Source: an uncultured Ruminococcus sp.
GTDB lineage: Bacteria; Bacillota; Clostridia; Lachnospirales; Lachnospiraceae
NCBI GenBank assembly: GCA_904377845.1
Contig: CAJFGR010000010.1
Span: 1 to 64,000, forward strand
Direction of reading: 5' to 3'
DNA: 64,000 nt
Of this stretch, positions 35,717 to 44,846 are shown piece after piece. The position numbers and the translations under genes are program-made. The stretch's first letter is position 1. Every line of letters starts with the position of its first letter. The notes under the pieces were generated by a model, which searched no databases, had not been told where the DNA came from, and was given only the letters and a program-made list of their open reading frames with translations.

Positions 35717-36805
35717 ATGAACAGCAGAAGAAATGTATCTGCAGAACTGCGGCGTAAATCAATCACCGCTGTACTGCTGGCCTCCTGTATGGCACTGATG
35801 ACGGCAGGATGCGCGGGAACAGGCGGCAGTACGACGGCGTCTGGTGATTCCGGCGATTCGGCGGACAGCGCTGATGAGGGGAAGATCAGTGTAGTGACAA
35901 CGATCTTTCCGCCTTATGATTTTGTCAGGGAGATTGCCGGGGACGAGGCAGATATTAAAATGCTCCTGAAACCCGGTGAGGAGACCCATTCCTACGAGCC
36001 GACACCGCAGGATATCATCGCCATACAGAACAGTGATGTATTCATCTATACAGGTGGAGAAAACGATGTATGGGTGGAAGATATCTTAAGTTCCATGCCG
36101 GATTCGGACATGGTGACACTGCGTCTTGTGGACTGTGTGGATACAGTGGAAGAGGAGCAGGTAGAAGGGATGAAAGGAACTGCCGGGCATGATCATGATG
36201 AAGGGGATTATGATGACGCGTATGGCGGCCATACGGATGAAGCAGATGACGGGGAAAGTGCGGAAGAGTCCCCGCACGAGGCGGATGAACACGTCTGGAC
36301 TTCTCCGGTTAATGCATCTCTGATCGTGGAACAGATCAAAAATGTTCTCTCTCAGGCAGACCCGGATCACAGCGAGCTGTATGAAGAAAATACGCTTGCC
36401 TATCAGGAACAGCTCTCAGAGCTGGATCAGGAGTTCCGGGAGGTAGTGGACAATGCGAAACGGGATATTATGATCTTCGGCGACCGTTTCCCGTTCCGGT
36501 ATTTTGCCGACGAGTACGGACTGGAATATTATGCGGCGTTTCCGGGATGCGCGGGTGATACAGAGCCCAGCGCGGCGACCATGGCATTTCTCATTGAAAA
36601 GGTGAGAGAAGAGCAGGTGCCCGCGGTTCTGAAGATGGAACTGAGCAACGCCGACATCGCAAATGCGATCGCAGAGGCGACGGGAACCGAGGTGAAAGTG
36701 TTCTACAGCTGCCATAATCTGTCCGCAGATGATTTTGAAAACGGGGAGACCTACCTTTCCATGATGCAGAAAAACGTAGAGACTCTGAAGGAGGTACTGA
36801 ACTGA
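35717..36805 (+). CDS. metal (zinc/manganese-type) ABC transporter substrate-binding lipoprotein
   Basis: 362-residue cluster A-I binding protein anchored by a lipobox cysteine (LMTAGC, Cys32). It binds the metal outside the cell and passes it to the permease. Features: TIFPPYDFVREIAGDEADIKMLLKPGEETHSYEPTP, a His/Asp/Glu-rich loop at about 158-200 (HDHDEGDYDDAYGGHTDEADDGES...), EHVWTSPVNASLIVEQI and a C-terminal GDRFPFRYFADEYG. The rich loop favours zinc (inference). Start ATG 35717 has only a weak site upstream. The stop overlaps the ATPase start by one base. Confidence 0.9.
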   Translation: MNSRRNVSAELRRKSITAVLLASCMALMTAGCAGTGGSTTASGDSGDSADSADEGKISVVTTIFPPYDFVREIAGDEADIKMLLKPGEETHSYEPTPQDIIAIQNSDVFIYTGGENDVWVEDILSSMPDSDMVTLRLVDCVDTVEEEQVEGMKGTAGHDHDEGDYDDAYGGHTDEADDGESAEESPHEADEHVWTSPVNASLIVEQIKNVLSQADPDHSELYEENTLAYQEQLSELDQEFREVVDNAKRDIMIFGDRFPFRYFADEYGLEYYAAFPGCAGDTEPSAATMAFLIEKVREEQVPAVLKMELSNADIANAIAEATGTEVKVFYSCHNLSADDFENGETYLSMMQKNVETLKEVLN

Positions 36806-37524
36806 TGCCCCTGATAAAATGTGAAAATGTCTCCATCGGCTACGAAGGTCAGACGGTGGTAAAAGATTTAAATTTTGCAATAGAAAAAGGCGACTATCTG
36901 TGTATTGTCGGAGAAAACGGCTCCGGCAAGAGTACGCTTGTAAAAAGTCTTCTCGGACTTAAAAACGTAGAAAAAGGACGGATTACTTACGGAGACGGGC
37001 TGAAGCAGAACGAGATCGGCTATCTGCCCCAGCAGACAGACGCGCAGAAGGATTTCCCTGCCAGCGTCTATGAGGTAGTCCTCTCCGGACGGCAGGGCAG
37101 CCGGGGATTCCATCCTTTTTACACTGCAATGGACAAAAAACAGGCGCTGGAGAAGATGGAGCTCCTCGGGATACGGGATTTGGAGCGGCAGTGTTTCCGG
37201 GATCTCTCCGGCGGACAGAAGCAGAGAGTGCTGCTTGCACGGGCACTGTGCGCTACTAAGAGCCTGCTTTTGCTTGACGAGCCGGTGACCGGCCTGGATC
37301 CCATTGTGACCGGTGAATTCTATGAACTGATCCGCAGGATCAACCGGGAGTCAGGCATTGCTGTGGTGATGGTTTCCCATGATATCGAGAGCGCAGTGGA
37401 AGATGCGACGCATATCCTCCATCTCCAGGAGACAGCGCTTTTCTTCGGAACGACAGAAGACTACAGGAAGAGCCGGATCGGCAAAACATTTCTGGGAGGT
37501 GTGCATGATGGAAATGATCATTGA
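36805..37524 (+). CDS. metal ABC transporter ATP-binding protein
   Basis: 239-residue ATPase of the zinc/manganese importer: Walker A GENGSGKST (38-46), signature LSGGQKQR, Walker B LLLLDEPVTGLD and the switch histidine MVSHD. It is translationally coupled at both ends (TGATG overlap with the lipoprotein gene; 17-base overlap with the permease). Confidence 0.94.
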   Translation: MPLIKCENVSIGYEGQTVVKDLNFAIEKGDYLCIVGENGSGKSTLVKSLLGLKNVEKGRITYGDGLKQNEIGYLPQQTDAQKDFPASVYEVVLSGRQGSRGFHPFYTAMDKKQALEKMELLGIRDLERQCFRDLSGGQKQRVLLARALCATKSLLLLDEPVTGLDPIVTGEFYELIRRINRESGIAVVMVSHDIESAVEDATHILHLQETALFFGTTEDYRKSRIGKTFLGGVHDGNDH

Positions 37525-38329
37525 GATGTTCTCTTATCCTTTCATGGTGCGCGCCTTTACTGTGGGAGCGCTGGTTGCACTGTGTTCCGCCCTTCTCGGA
37601 GTTAGCCTTGTGCTAAAGCGGTATTCCATGATCGGTGACGGCCTTTCCCATGTGGGGTTCGGCGCCCTTGCGATCGCGGCGTCCCTGAATGCGGCGCCGC
37701 TTGCCGTGGCAATCCCGGTCGTTATCGTGGCAGCCGTACTGCTTCTTCGCATCCGGGGAAACAGCCGGATCAAAGGAGATGCGGCAATCGCCCTGATCTC
37801 CACCAGCTCCCTGGCAGTGGGTGTGATGGTGATCTCCATGACAACAGGGATGAATACAGATGTATATAACTATATGTTCGGCAGCATTCTTGCCATGAGC
37901 GATGAGGATGTTCGGCTGAGCGTGATCATGGCAGTGATTGTGATTGTGTTGTTTGTATTTTTCTATCACAAGATCTTTGCCATTACATTTGACGAGACAT
38001 TTGCACAGGCAACGGGAGTAAAAGCGGATCTGTACAACACTCTGATCGCTATACTGACAGCGGTGACGATCGTACTCGGTATGCGTATGATGGGAGCGCT
38101 ACTCATCTCCAGTCTGATCATATTTCCTGCTCTTACATCCATGCGTGTATGCAAGACTTTTAAGAGTGTGATCATTAATTCGGCGCTGATCTCCGTGGTA
38201 TGTCTGGTGATCGGAATCACGATTTCCTATGTATGGGGCACGCCGGCGGGAGCCAGTGTAGTGATGGCAAATATCGCGGCTCTGCTGATCTATACCCTGA
38301 TCGGTTTGATCAGGAATAAAGGAAAATGA
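37508..38329 (+). CDS. metal ABC transporter permease (ABC-3 family)
   Basis: 273-residue ABC-3 permease with about eight helices. Family cues: RYSMIGDGLSHVGFGALAIA in the first third, TFDETFAQATGVKADLYNTLIAILTAVTIVLGMRMMGALLISSLIIFPALTSMR in the second half. ATG 37508 has GGGAGG 8 bases upstream (ATG 37505 is too close). It overlaps both neighbours, completing an operon of binding protein, ATPase, permease and YhhN protein. Confidence 0.92.
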   Translation: MEMIIEMFSYPFMVRAFTVGALVALCSALLGVSLVLKRYSMIGDGLSHVGFGALAIAASLNAAPLAVAIPVVIVAAVLLLRIRGNSRIKGDAAIALISTSSLAVGVMVISMTTGMNTDVYNYMFGSILAMSDEDVRLSVIMAVIVIVLFVFFYHKIFAITFDETFAQATGVKADLYNTLIAILTAVTIVLGMRMMGALLISSLIIFPALTSMRVCKTFKSVIINSALISVVCLVIGITISYVWGTPAGASVVMANIAALLIYTLIGLIRNKGK

Positions 38330-39054
38330 TGATGATAGCAGGAATTTTCGGCGCCGTCCTGATGGCGGTTTTCGGTACCTATTATTTTCAGAATAAGAAA
38401 AGGCACAGAAAAGCGGCACTTCTATGCAAGGCGCTTGCTACGTCTGTTCCGGGCTTTCTGCTGGTGGGATATTTGTACGGAGCGCGTGCCGGGGGATCTG
38501 CCGGCGGCATTCTGTCCGGAGGATCGGACGGTGTAGCTGCGGGAGCAGCATTTGCGGCTACCTTTGCGGCGATCGTATTCTATATGGCTGCGGATGTGCT
38601 TCTGGAGTGCAGATTCATCTGGGGAGCGGTTAGCTTCAGTATCGGCCATATATGCATGGCGGCAGGCTTTCTGCTGGGCGGGGAGTCTGTACTTCATCTG
38701 GAGAAAAACGGCGGCTATGTAATCGACGCTGGCCTGCTCTGTCTGGCACTGGCTGTCTGCGCGGTTCTTGTCGCATTGGCCTGCGCTGCGCTTCACAGAT
38801 ATTTTCATTCGCTGAAGAAAAAGAAATTGTTCTATCCCCTGCTGGCTTATGTCCTGATCCTGAGTCTGATGGCCGCTCTTGCCGTGACGGCGGGCGGACT
38901 GATCCCGGCGGCAGGCGGACTTTGTTTTGCGGTATCTGACGTACTCCTTGGCAGAAACCGTCTGGGGAAACACAGAAGCAAGTTGTGCAGCGCATTAGTA
39001 CTGATCCTGTATTATGCTGCGGTGTATCTTTTTGCAATGCGGCTGTGGATGTGA
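38326..39054 (+). CDS. YhhN family membrane protein (lysoplasmalogenase-like)
   Basis: 242-residue protein with about eight helices. The YhhN/TMEM86 family marks are the paired acidic motifs in helices: FYMAADVLLECRF and, in the C-terminal half, CFAVSDVLLGRNRL, with YYAAVYLFA in the last helix. In animals and some bacteria the family cleaves vinyl ether bonds of lysoplasmalogens; plasmalogens are common in anaerobic Clostridia, so the same role is possible here (inference). It overlaps the permease by 4 bases. Confidence 0.75.
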   Translation: MMMIAGIFGAVLMAVFGTYYFQNKKRHRKAALLCKALATSVPGFLLVGYLYGARAGGSAGGILSGGSDGVAAGAAFAATFAAIVFYMAADVLLECRFIWGAVSFSIGHICMAAGFLLGGESVLHLEKNGGYVIDAGLLCLALAVCAVLVALACAALHRYFHSLKKKKLFYPLLAYVLILSLMAALAVTAGGLIPAAGGLCFAVSDVLLGRNRLGKHRSKLCSALVLILYYAAVYLFAMRLWM

Positions 39055-39079
39055 ATGATAGAAATGAGAGGATAAAGAT

Positions 39080-40489
39080 ATGGCATTATTTCATGCAATT
39101 TATAATATACTCTGGGGCGACCTGATCACGATTCCCTTGCCGGGCGGCAGCTCGCTGGGGCTTTCTCTTCTTGTGCTGATCCTTGTCCCTGCGGGAATCT
39201 ATTTCACGATACGGACCAGATTCCTCCCCTTCCGTCTCTTTCCGGAGATGTTGAAGGTGACTTTGGAAAATAATAAGAAGATCGGAGAAGAAGAGCGGGA
39301 AGGTATTTCCGGTGTACAGGCGTTGATCGTCTCTACTGCCTGCCGCGTGGGTATGGGAAATTTGGTCGGCGTGGTGGCAGCAATCTCTGCCGGCGGTGCG
39401 GGAGCCGTATTCTGGATGTGGGTGATTGCGCTGGTCGGTTCATCGACAGCCTTTATCGAGGCGACTCTGGCTCAGATCTACAAAGAGAAAGATCCGCTTT
39501 ACGGCGGATACCGGGGCGGCCCGGCGTATTATATCCATGCCCTGTTTATCAAAAAAGGCAGTAAAAGGAAGAAATCTATACTGGCTGTACTGTTTGCCAT
39601 ATCCGGTCTGATCTGCTGGTGCGGGATCAGTCAGGTGATCAGCAACTCCATTTCCTCTTCTTTTGAAAATGCATTCCACGTTCCTCCGATCTACTCCACT
39701 GTTATCCTTGTGGTGATCGCGGCGGTCATCGTTCTGAGGAAGAATGCGACGGTGAAAGTGCTGGATATCATGGTCCCGATCATGGCGGCGTGCTACTTCT
39801 TTATCACGATCTTCATTATCGTGACAAATGCAGGACAGCTCCCGGCCGTGTTTGGAAGAATCTTTTCAGAGGCGTTCGGCATCCGTCAGGTGGTAGGCGG
39901 CGGGATTGGCGCCGTGATCATGAACGGAGCCAAGAGAGGACTTTTTTCCAATGAAGCGGGATCAGGCTCTGCGCCCTGTGCGGCTGCAGCGGCTGACATC
40001 AGCCATCCGGCGAAAGAAGGCCTTCTGCAGGCACTGGGAGTCTTTATTGACACCCTTGTGATCTGTACCTGCTCCGCTATGATCATGCTGCTGACGCCGG
40101 AGTCTATGACGAAAGGGCTTGAAGGAATGGACCTGCTCCAGACAGCGATGCAGTATCATCTCGGGGAGTTTGGCGTTATCTTTATTGCAGTGATCCTGTG
40201 GCTGTTCAGCTTTTCCACATTCCTCGGCATCCTGTTCTATGCCAGATCGAATGTGGCGTATCTCTTCGGCGATAACTGGATCTCCCAGACGCTGTATAAA
40301 GTGCTGGCACTCGTTATGCTCTTTGTCGGAGGTCTGGCAGCCTACCAGTTTGTCTGGGATCTGGGAGACCTCGGGGTAGGACTTATGACTGTATTCAATA
40401 TGATCGCGCTCATCCCGCTGGCGCCGAAAGCGCTGGCGTCGCTGAAGGATTATGAGCAGAATGTGATGAAGAAGAAAGAAAAATCATAA
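39080..40489 (+). CDS. sodium:alanine/glycine symporter (AGCS family)
   Basis: 469-residue transporter with about eleven helices. Family marks: GIYFTIRTRFLPFRLFPEM, SGVQALIVSTACRVGMGNLVGVVAAISAGGAGAVFWMW (sodium/substrate region), GGYRGGPAYYI and KRGLFSNEAGSGSAPCAAAAA. Takes up alanine or glycine with sodium. GAGAGGATAAAG precedes ATG 39080. It stands 26 bases after the YhhN gene and before a decayed ATPase gene. Confidence 0.93.
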   Translation: MALFHAIYNILWGDLITIPLPGGSSLGLSLLVLILVPAGIYFTIRTRFLPFRLFPEMLKVTLENNKKIGEEEREGISGVQALIVSTACRVGMGNLVGVVAAISAGGAGAVFWMWVIALVGSSTAFIEATLAQIYKEKDPLYGGYRGGPAYYIHALFIKKGSKRKKSILAVLFAISGLICWCGISQVISNSISSSFENAFHVPPIYSTVILVVIAAVIVLRKNATVKVLDIMVPIMAACYFFITIFIIVTNAGQLPAVFGRIFSEAFGIRQVVGGGIGAVIMNGAKRGLFSNEAGSGSAPCAAAAADISHPAKEGLLQALGVFIDTLVICTCSAMIMLLTPESMTKGLEGMDLLQTAMQYHLGEFGVIFIAVILWLFSFSTFLGILFYARSNVAYLFGDNWISQTLYKVLALVMLFVGGLAAYQFVWDLGDLGVGLMTVFNMIALIPLAPKALASLKDYEQNVMKKKEKS

Positions 40490-40519
40490 AAATAATAGAG
40501 CATTAAAAATAGAATATTT

Positions 40520-41730
40520 ATGAAAACAAAGTTTCCGGAGTATCTCGCAATGTTTCGCAGTCAAAGAGGGTATACACAGGCCCGGATTGCAGAAAAACTG
40601 AAGATCTCCCGATCCACCTATGCGAACTATGAGAGCGGCAACCGTTCTCCGGATCTTGAGATGCTGGAGCGGAAGACAGGGGAAGTGCCCGGCAGAAGAA
40701 AGAGAAAGCTCGCGATCGGAGTGCAGGATTTTCGTTTTTTGCCGGAACAAAGATCAGCAGAAGTGAATGGATGCCGGAGATGAATCAGCATCCGGTCGTA
40801 TTTCTCTCATTTCAGAATGTAAAGGCGGACAGCGCATCGATGATGACAGCGCAGCTGGGTGGAGCGCTGCAGGGTGAATATATGCGTTATTCTCCGATGA
40901 TAAAGGACAGTGGTCTTCCAGAAGAATTCATTCTATTTCGGTTTTATGTCAAACCTTAGAAATGTATTACGGAAAGAAAGTATATCTTCTGTTGGACGAA
41001 TATGACACTCCTTTCATTTCTGCCAATTCCGGCGGCTATTACGACGAGGTCAGGGAGATGTTGACCGGCATGATGCGGTCCGCGCTGAAGGGAAATCCGT
41101 CCATAGAGAAAGCGCTGCTCACGGGGATTCAGCGTGTGGCAAAGGAAAACATTTTTTCCGGATTGAATAATCTGGTTGTGTGTACAGTAAAGGATTCGGA
41201 CTATGAAGACTGCTTCGGGTTTACGGAAGAAGTCCGTGATCTGCTGGAATACTGCGGCGTACCGTTTACCGGGGAAGTGAAAGAAATGTATGACGGTTAT
41301 CAGATCGGCATGACGGATCTGTATAATCCCTGGTCCATATCCTGTTATGCCGCGAGGCGGAAACTGGAGTCCTACTGGGTGAATACGGGCGAGAACAGTA
41401 TCATCAAAAATGCAATGGAACAGAGGGACGACTCATTCGTCCGGGACTATAATACTCTGATCGAGCACGGCACAATGCTGTATGATCTTGAGGCGGGGAA
41501 GATGGACAGGTTCGCTGAGGATTATCAGGGGATTCTCATGAAACTGCCGTCATATCACGATCTTAAGAGTGAGAACAGCTATCATATGATGATGCTCGGA
41601 ATGTGCGCGTTTATGCAGAGACACTATGAAGTAAGCAGTAACCGGGAGAATGGAAGCGGCCGGGGAGATATCGTGCTCCGTGGGAGAAAAAGCAGTCCTG
41701 AAATATTATTGTTTGGGATTAAAAAAGATC
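40520..41730 (+). pseudogene. HTH + AAA-ATPase-like protein (DUF1703 type), multiply deleted
   Basis: Pieces of one gene in order but with several internal losses. An XRE helix-turn-helix (QRGYTQARIAEKLKISRSTYANYESGNRSPDLEML) is followed by a jump to LAIGVQDFRF, then directly to FAGTKISRSEWMPEMNQ in another frame; the P-loop (RRFGKT) that should lie between is gone. After EEFILFRFYV it jumps to LEMYYGKKVYLLLDEYDTPF, and after TLIEHGT to a later helix region. The C-terminal PD-(D/E)XK nuclease domain is lost after GRGDIVLRG. The open frame runs on to 41822 only by reading through the ilv promoter. Family known as AAA-ATPase_like/PF08011; function unclear, often repeated in gut Firmicutes and Bacteroidetes. 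Confidence 0.85.
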
Positions 41731-41742
41731 AAGAAAACGTGA

Positions 41743-41771
41743 TTGACAAGGATAAAAATACACACTATAAT
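41743..41771 (+). promoter_or_regulatory. consensus promoter of the ilv T-box transcript
   Basis: Perfect TTGACA (41743-41748), 17-base spacer, perfect TATAAT (41766-41771). Start point is expected near 41778, at the beginning of the T-box leader. Confidence 0.92.
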
Positions 41772-41777
41772 GTATTT

Positions 41778-42156
41778 AAATTTTTAACTATCAGAAATGC
41801 AGTGACAGGGAGGAGTACATAATCTTCGGATGCACAGAGAGAAGATGGACGGTGTAAATCTTCGTGAAGGGATTATGGAAGTAGCCTTCGAGCAGTGGAC
41901 TGAACGTACTTGTGTGATCGGCAGCAGAGCATTAATCCATTAAACGCTAATACAGGCGCGGCTGACGCGGACAGTACAAGTAGGCTCCAACGTTTTCCTA
42001 CGTTACAGGGAAGCGGTATCGGATGACAGCGGCGATCAGAGAAAATGGCTGATCAGATTGATTCCCGTACCGGCAGAGAGCAGAGATTATTCTCTGAATT
42101 CAGGTGGTAACACGGATGAAGGATTCGCCCTGAGCATATGATGCTCAGGGATTTTT
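41778..42156 (+). promoter_or_regulatory. T-box riboswitch leader upstream of ilvB
   Basis: The T-box sequence proper (AGGTGGTAACACGGA) is at 42102-42116. It is followed by the terminator: 10-bp perfect stem 42128-42137 with 42141-42150, then T5 (42152-42156). Upstream are the AGAGAGAAGATGG part of stem I (about 41833-41846) and a long-range ACTTGT/ACAAGT pairing with AAGTAGGCTCC. In this class, uncharged tRNA pairs with the specifier and with the T-box and prevents termination. I could not fix the specifier codon; the position before ilvB implies a branched-chain tRNA (Ile, Leu or Val). Confidence 0.92.
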
Positions 42157-42189
42157 ATTTGATAGGGAACCTTCTTCCCTATTAAATAA

Positions 42190-42307
42190 AATGCTCCGCG
42201 GGATGCGCACCCGCGCGATGTGGAAATTTGTCGCTGAAACGACCGCGCTCGGCGCGAGAGTTCCGCAGGCGGAACTCATTTTTATCTATGGAAGAGTCCG
42301 GAGCATC
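42190..42307 (+). repeat. structured intergenic element between T-box and ilvB
   Basis: ATGCTCCG (42191-42198) pairs with CGGAGCAT (42300-42307) and encloses three further hairpins: CGCGGG/CCCGCG, a GCGC-rich arm, and GAGTTCCGC/GGAACTC followed by ATTTTT, i.e. a second terminator-like stem about 40 bases before ilvB. On the minus strand it reads like a palindromic repeat; it may be a dispersed element inserted in the leader. Confidence 0.65.
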
Positions 42308-42326
42308 CGTTTTGCAAAGAGGAGGT

Positions 42327-44051
42327 ATGAAATTGAGACAGATTACAGGCAACAAGTTACTGGTAAGAGCATTAAAAGAGGAAGGAGTGGACACGATCTT
42401 CGGGTATCCGGGAGCGTGTACCATTGATATCAGCGATGAACTGTACAAACAGGATGATATTAAAGTCATCCTTCCGCGCCATGAGCAGGCACTTGTACAT
42501 GAGGCTGATGCTTATGCAAGGACGACAGGAAAGGTGGGCGTGTGTCTGGTGACAAGCGGACCGGGTGCTACAAATCTGGTTACAGGACTTGCAACGGCAA
42601 ATTATGACAGTGTTCCGCTTGTATGTTTTACAGGACAGGTAGCGAGACACCTGATCGGAAACGACGCATTCCAGGAAGTGGATATTGTAGGCATCACCCG
42701 CAGCATTACGAAATACGGCGTGACCGTGAGAAACCGTGAGGATCTCGGGCGAATTATCAAAGAGGCGTTTTACATTGCGCGGACAGGGCGTCCGGGACCG
42801 GTGCTCATCGACCTTCCGAAGGATGTGATGTGCGAACTCGGCAGCGCGGACTATCCGGATTCCGTTAATATCCGGGGGTACAAACCGAATACAAGCGTGC
42901 ATATGGGACAACTGAAACGTGCCCTTAAAATGCTCAAAAAGGCGAAGAAGCCTCTTTTCCTTGCAGGCGGCGGTGTAAATATTGCCCGGGCAAACAAGAT
43001 ATTTACGGAAGTTGTAAATAAGACGAATGTGCCGGTGGTAACAACGATCATGGGGCGGGGAGCAGTTCCGACCAATCACCCGCTGTATATCGGGAATCTT
43101 GGAATGCACGGTCAGTATGCGGCAAATATGGCGGTCGGCGAGTGCGATCTCCTGTTTTCGATCGGAACAAGATTTAACGACCGTATCACAGGAAAGCTCC
43201 ATGCTTTTGCCCCCAATGCACAGATTGTCCACATTGATATTGATACGGCGTCCATTTCCAGAAATATCCATGTCCATGTACCGATTGTTGCAGATGCCCT
43301 TGAGGCTGTGACAAAAATGAATGAATATGTGGAGAAATGTGAGACAGAAGAATGGTTGGAACAGATCAAAGCATGGAAAGAAGAGCATCCGCTGACGATG
43401 AAGGACAGGGGACATATGAGCCCCATGGATATTATTCAGGAGATGAACCGCCAGTTTGATGACGCTATCATTACGACAGATGTGGGACAGCACCAGATGT
43501 TTGTTACACAGTATGCCGAGATCAATGAGAAGAAACAGCTTGTCACATCCGGGGGACTGGGAACTATGGGGTATGGATTCCCGGCGGCGATCGGCGCAAA
43601 GATCGGAAACCCTGACAAGACCGTCATTGCTATTTCAGGAGACGGCGGTATGCAGATGAATATTCAGGAGTTTGCTACGGCAGTGCTTGAGGAGCTGCCT
43701 CTTATCCTCTGTGTGTTCAATAACGAGTATCTCGGTATGGTGCGCCAGTGGCAGAAACTTTTCTACGGCAAGCGCTACGGCATGACAAACCTGCGCTCCG
43801 GAGCCCTGTACCGCAGGACGAACGGGGAGGAGATGCCGGAGTATACACCGGACTTTGTAAAGCTGGCAGAGAGCTACGGCGCGAAGGGAATCCGTGTTAT
43901 GAAGAAAGAGGATATTGCTGCCGCGTTTGAAGAAGCTAAGAAAAATACAAAGACACCGACACTGATCGAATTTATCATTGATCCGGAAGAAATGGTCTAC
44001 CCGATGATCCAGCCGGGCGGAACTCTGGAAGAGATGATCATGGATTGCTAG
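42327..44051 (+). CDS. ilvB: acetolactate synthase large (catalytic) subunit
   Basis: 574-residue thiamine-diphosphate enzyme making acetolactate or acetohydroxybutyrate, first common step of branched-chain amino acid synthesis. The catalytic glutamate region HEADAYARTTGKVG, the FAD-linked central domain (VPVVTTIMGRGAVPTNHPLYIG) and the ThDP motif (SGDGGMQMNIQEF...NNEYLGMVRQWQ) are complete. GAGGAGGT precedes ATG 42327; a frame from 42228 reads through the repeat. The regulatory subunit gene follows at 44064 but is broken. Confidence 0.95.
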   Translation: MKLRQITGNKLLVRALKEEGVDTIFGYPGACTIDISDELYKQDDIKVILPRHEQALVHEADAYARTTGKVGVCLVTSGPGATNLVTGLATANYDSVPLVCFTGQVARHLIGNDAFQEVDIVGITRSITKYGVTVRNREDLGRIIKEAFYIARTGRPGPVLIDLPKDVMCELGSADYPDSVNIRGYKPNTSVHMGQLKRALKMLKKAKKPLFLAGGGVNIARANKIFTEVVNKTNVPVVTTIMGRGAVPTNHPLYIGNLGMHGQYAANMAVGECDLLFSIGTRFNDRITGKLHAFAPNAQIVHIDIDTASISRNIHVHVPIVADALEAVTKMNEYVEKCETEEWLEQIKAWKEEHPLTMKDRGHMSPMDIIQEMNRQFDDAIITTDVGQHQMFVTQYAEINEKKQLVTSGGLGTMGYGFPAAIGAKIGNPDKTVIAISGDGGMQMNIQEFATAVLEELPLILCVFNNEYLGMVRQWQKLFYGKRYGMTNLRSGALYRRTNGEEMPEYTPDFVKLAESYGAKGIRVMKKEDIAAAFEEAKKNTKTPTLIEFIIDPEEMVYPMIQPGGTLEEMIMDC

Positions 44052-44063
44052 AGGAAGGAGTGC

Positions 44064-44544
44064 ATGAGAATGGATAACACAATGAAAAAAAGATGGATTT
44101 CAGATTTCCGGACTTTTCTCCGGAAAATCCTACAATCTGGACAGTCTCACCGTGGGAACGACGGAAGATCCTACCGTGTCAAGGATGACGATTGCAACGG
44201 TCAGTGACGATGAGACATTCGAGCAGATCAAAAAGCAGCTCAACCGCATGATAGAAGTGATCAAGGTAATTGACTTTACCGATATTTTCGTCAGGATGAA
44301 AGAGATCCTTTATGTAAAGGTTATGAAGTGTTCCGTGGCGGATAAGGTAGAAGTATTTCAGATCGCGGAAACATTTAAGGCGAAAGTGATCGATTACGGA
44401 AGAGACAGCGTGCTTGTAGAGTTCGTGCAGACAGCGACCAAGAACGATGCGGTGGTGAAGCTGATGAAAGAAGAGTTTAAGACCATTGAAGTGGTCAGAG
44501 GTGGAAGCGTGGGCATTGAGTCCATCAGCATGATGGAGCGTTAA
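44064..44544 (+). pseudogene. ilvN: acetolactate synthase small subunit, 5' part deleted and frameshifted
   Basis: Good ribosome binding site (AGGAAGGAG) and ATGs at 44064, 44070 and 44082 lead into MKKRWIS, the normal IlvN start. Then about 14 codons that encode the first strand and helix of the ACT domain (the valine-binding part) are missing. The sequence resumes with ISGLFSGKSYNLDSLTVGTTEDPTVSRMTI in the +1 frame and is complete to ISMMER. The start is in one frame and the rest in another; removing one A from the A7 run at 44084-44092 would restore a frame (MKKDGFQISGLFSG). A GTG at 44152 could only start a shortened protein. Either a real pseudogene, or expression needs slippage on the A7 run. 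Confidence 0.75.
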
Positions 44545-44767
44545 GTTCGGTAATCACTTCGCATACTGGTACTGGGGGCGTCCGTAATCAGTTCAGGAGC
44601 GCCATTCGCAAAGCCGCACTGTGTGCTGATTGCGGCTTCCGCCGCTTCTTTGCTCATTGACGGGCGCTAGTACATCTGATTGCCAGTCAACGGATTCTTA
44701 TGCAGGCATAAATCCGTCTCCTGACATCAGATGCCTGAACTGATAAACTAAAAAACCGAGCGCACTC
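44545..44767. other. structured intergenic region between ilvN and ilvE
   Basis: No gene seen. It holds several inverted repeats: TCAGTTCAGG/CCTGAACTGA as a long outer arm (about 44587-44596 with 44733-44742), GCCGCA/TGCGGC, and ACGGATT/AATCCGT with an inner ATGC/GCAT. It also contains the string GCGCCATTCGCAAAGCCGCA, close to a string at 61339-61356 and partly at 48807-48816, so it may be a dispersed palindromic repeat. Confidence 0.5.
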
Positions 44768-44796
44768 TTGATTTTTATTAATCACAGTATTATAAT
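44768..44796 (+). promoter_or_regulatory. promoter of ilvE
   Basis: TTGATT (44768-44773), 17-base spacer, TATAAT (44791-44796), 51 bases before the start codon. ilvE can therefore be expressed independently of the T-box. Confidence 0.8.
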
Positions 44797-44846
44797 GGTC
44801 ACCGTAGAGTAATGACAGGCTTTTCCAAGCAGAGGAGGAAGATACA

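Noticed and set aside
41731..41822. C-terminal extension of the ATPase remnant
   Set aside because: It reads through a perfect sigma-A promoter and the start of the T-box leader, so it is not protein-coding.
42372..43493. 373-codon minus-strand frame inside ilvB
   Set aside because: Cysteine- and histidine-rich antisense shadow of the acetolactate synthase gene, with no domain.
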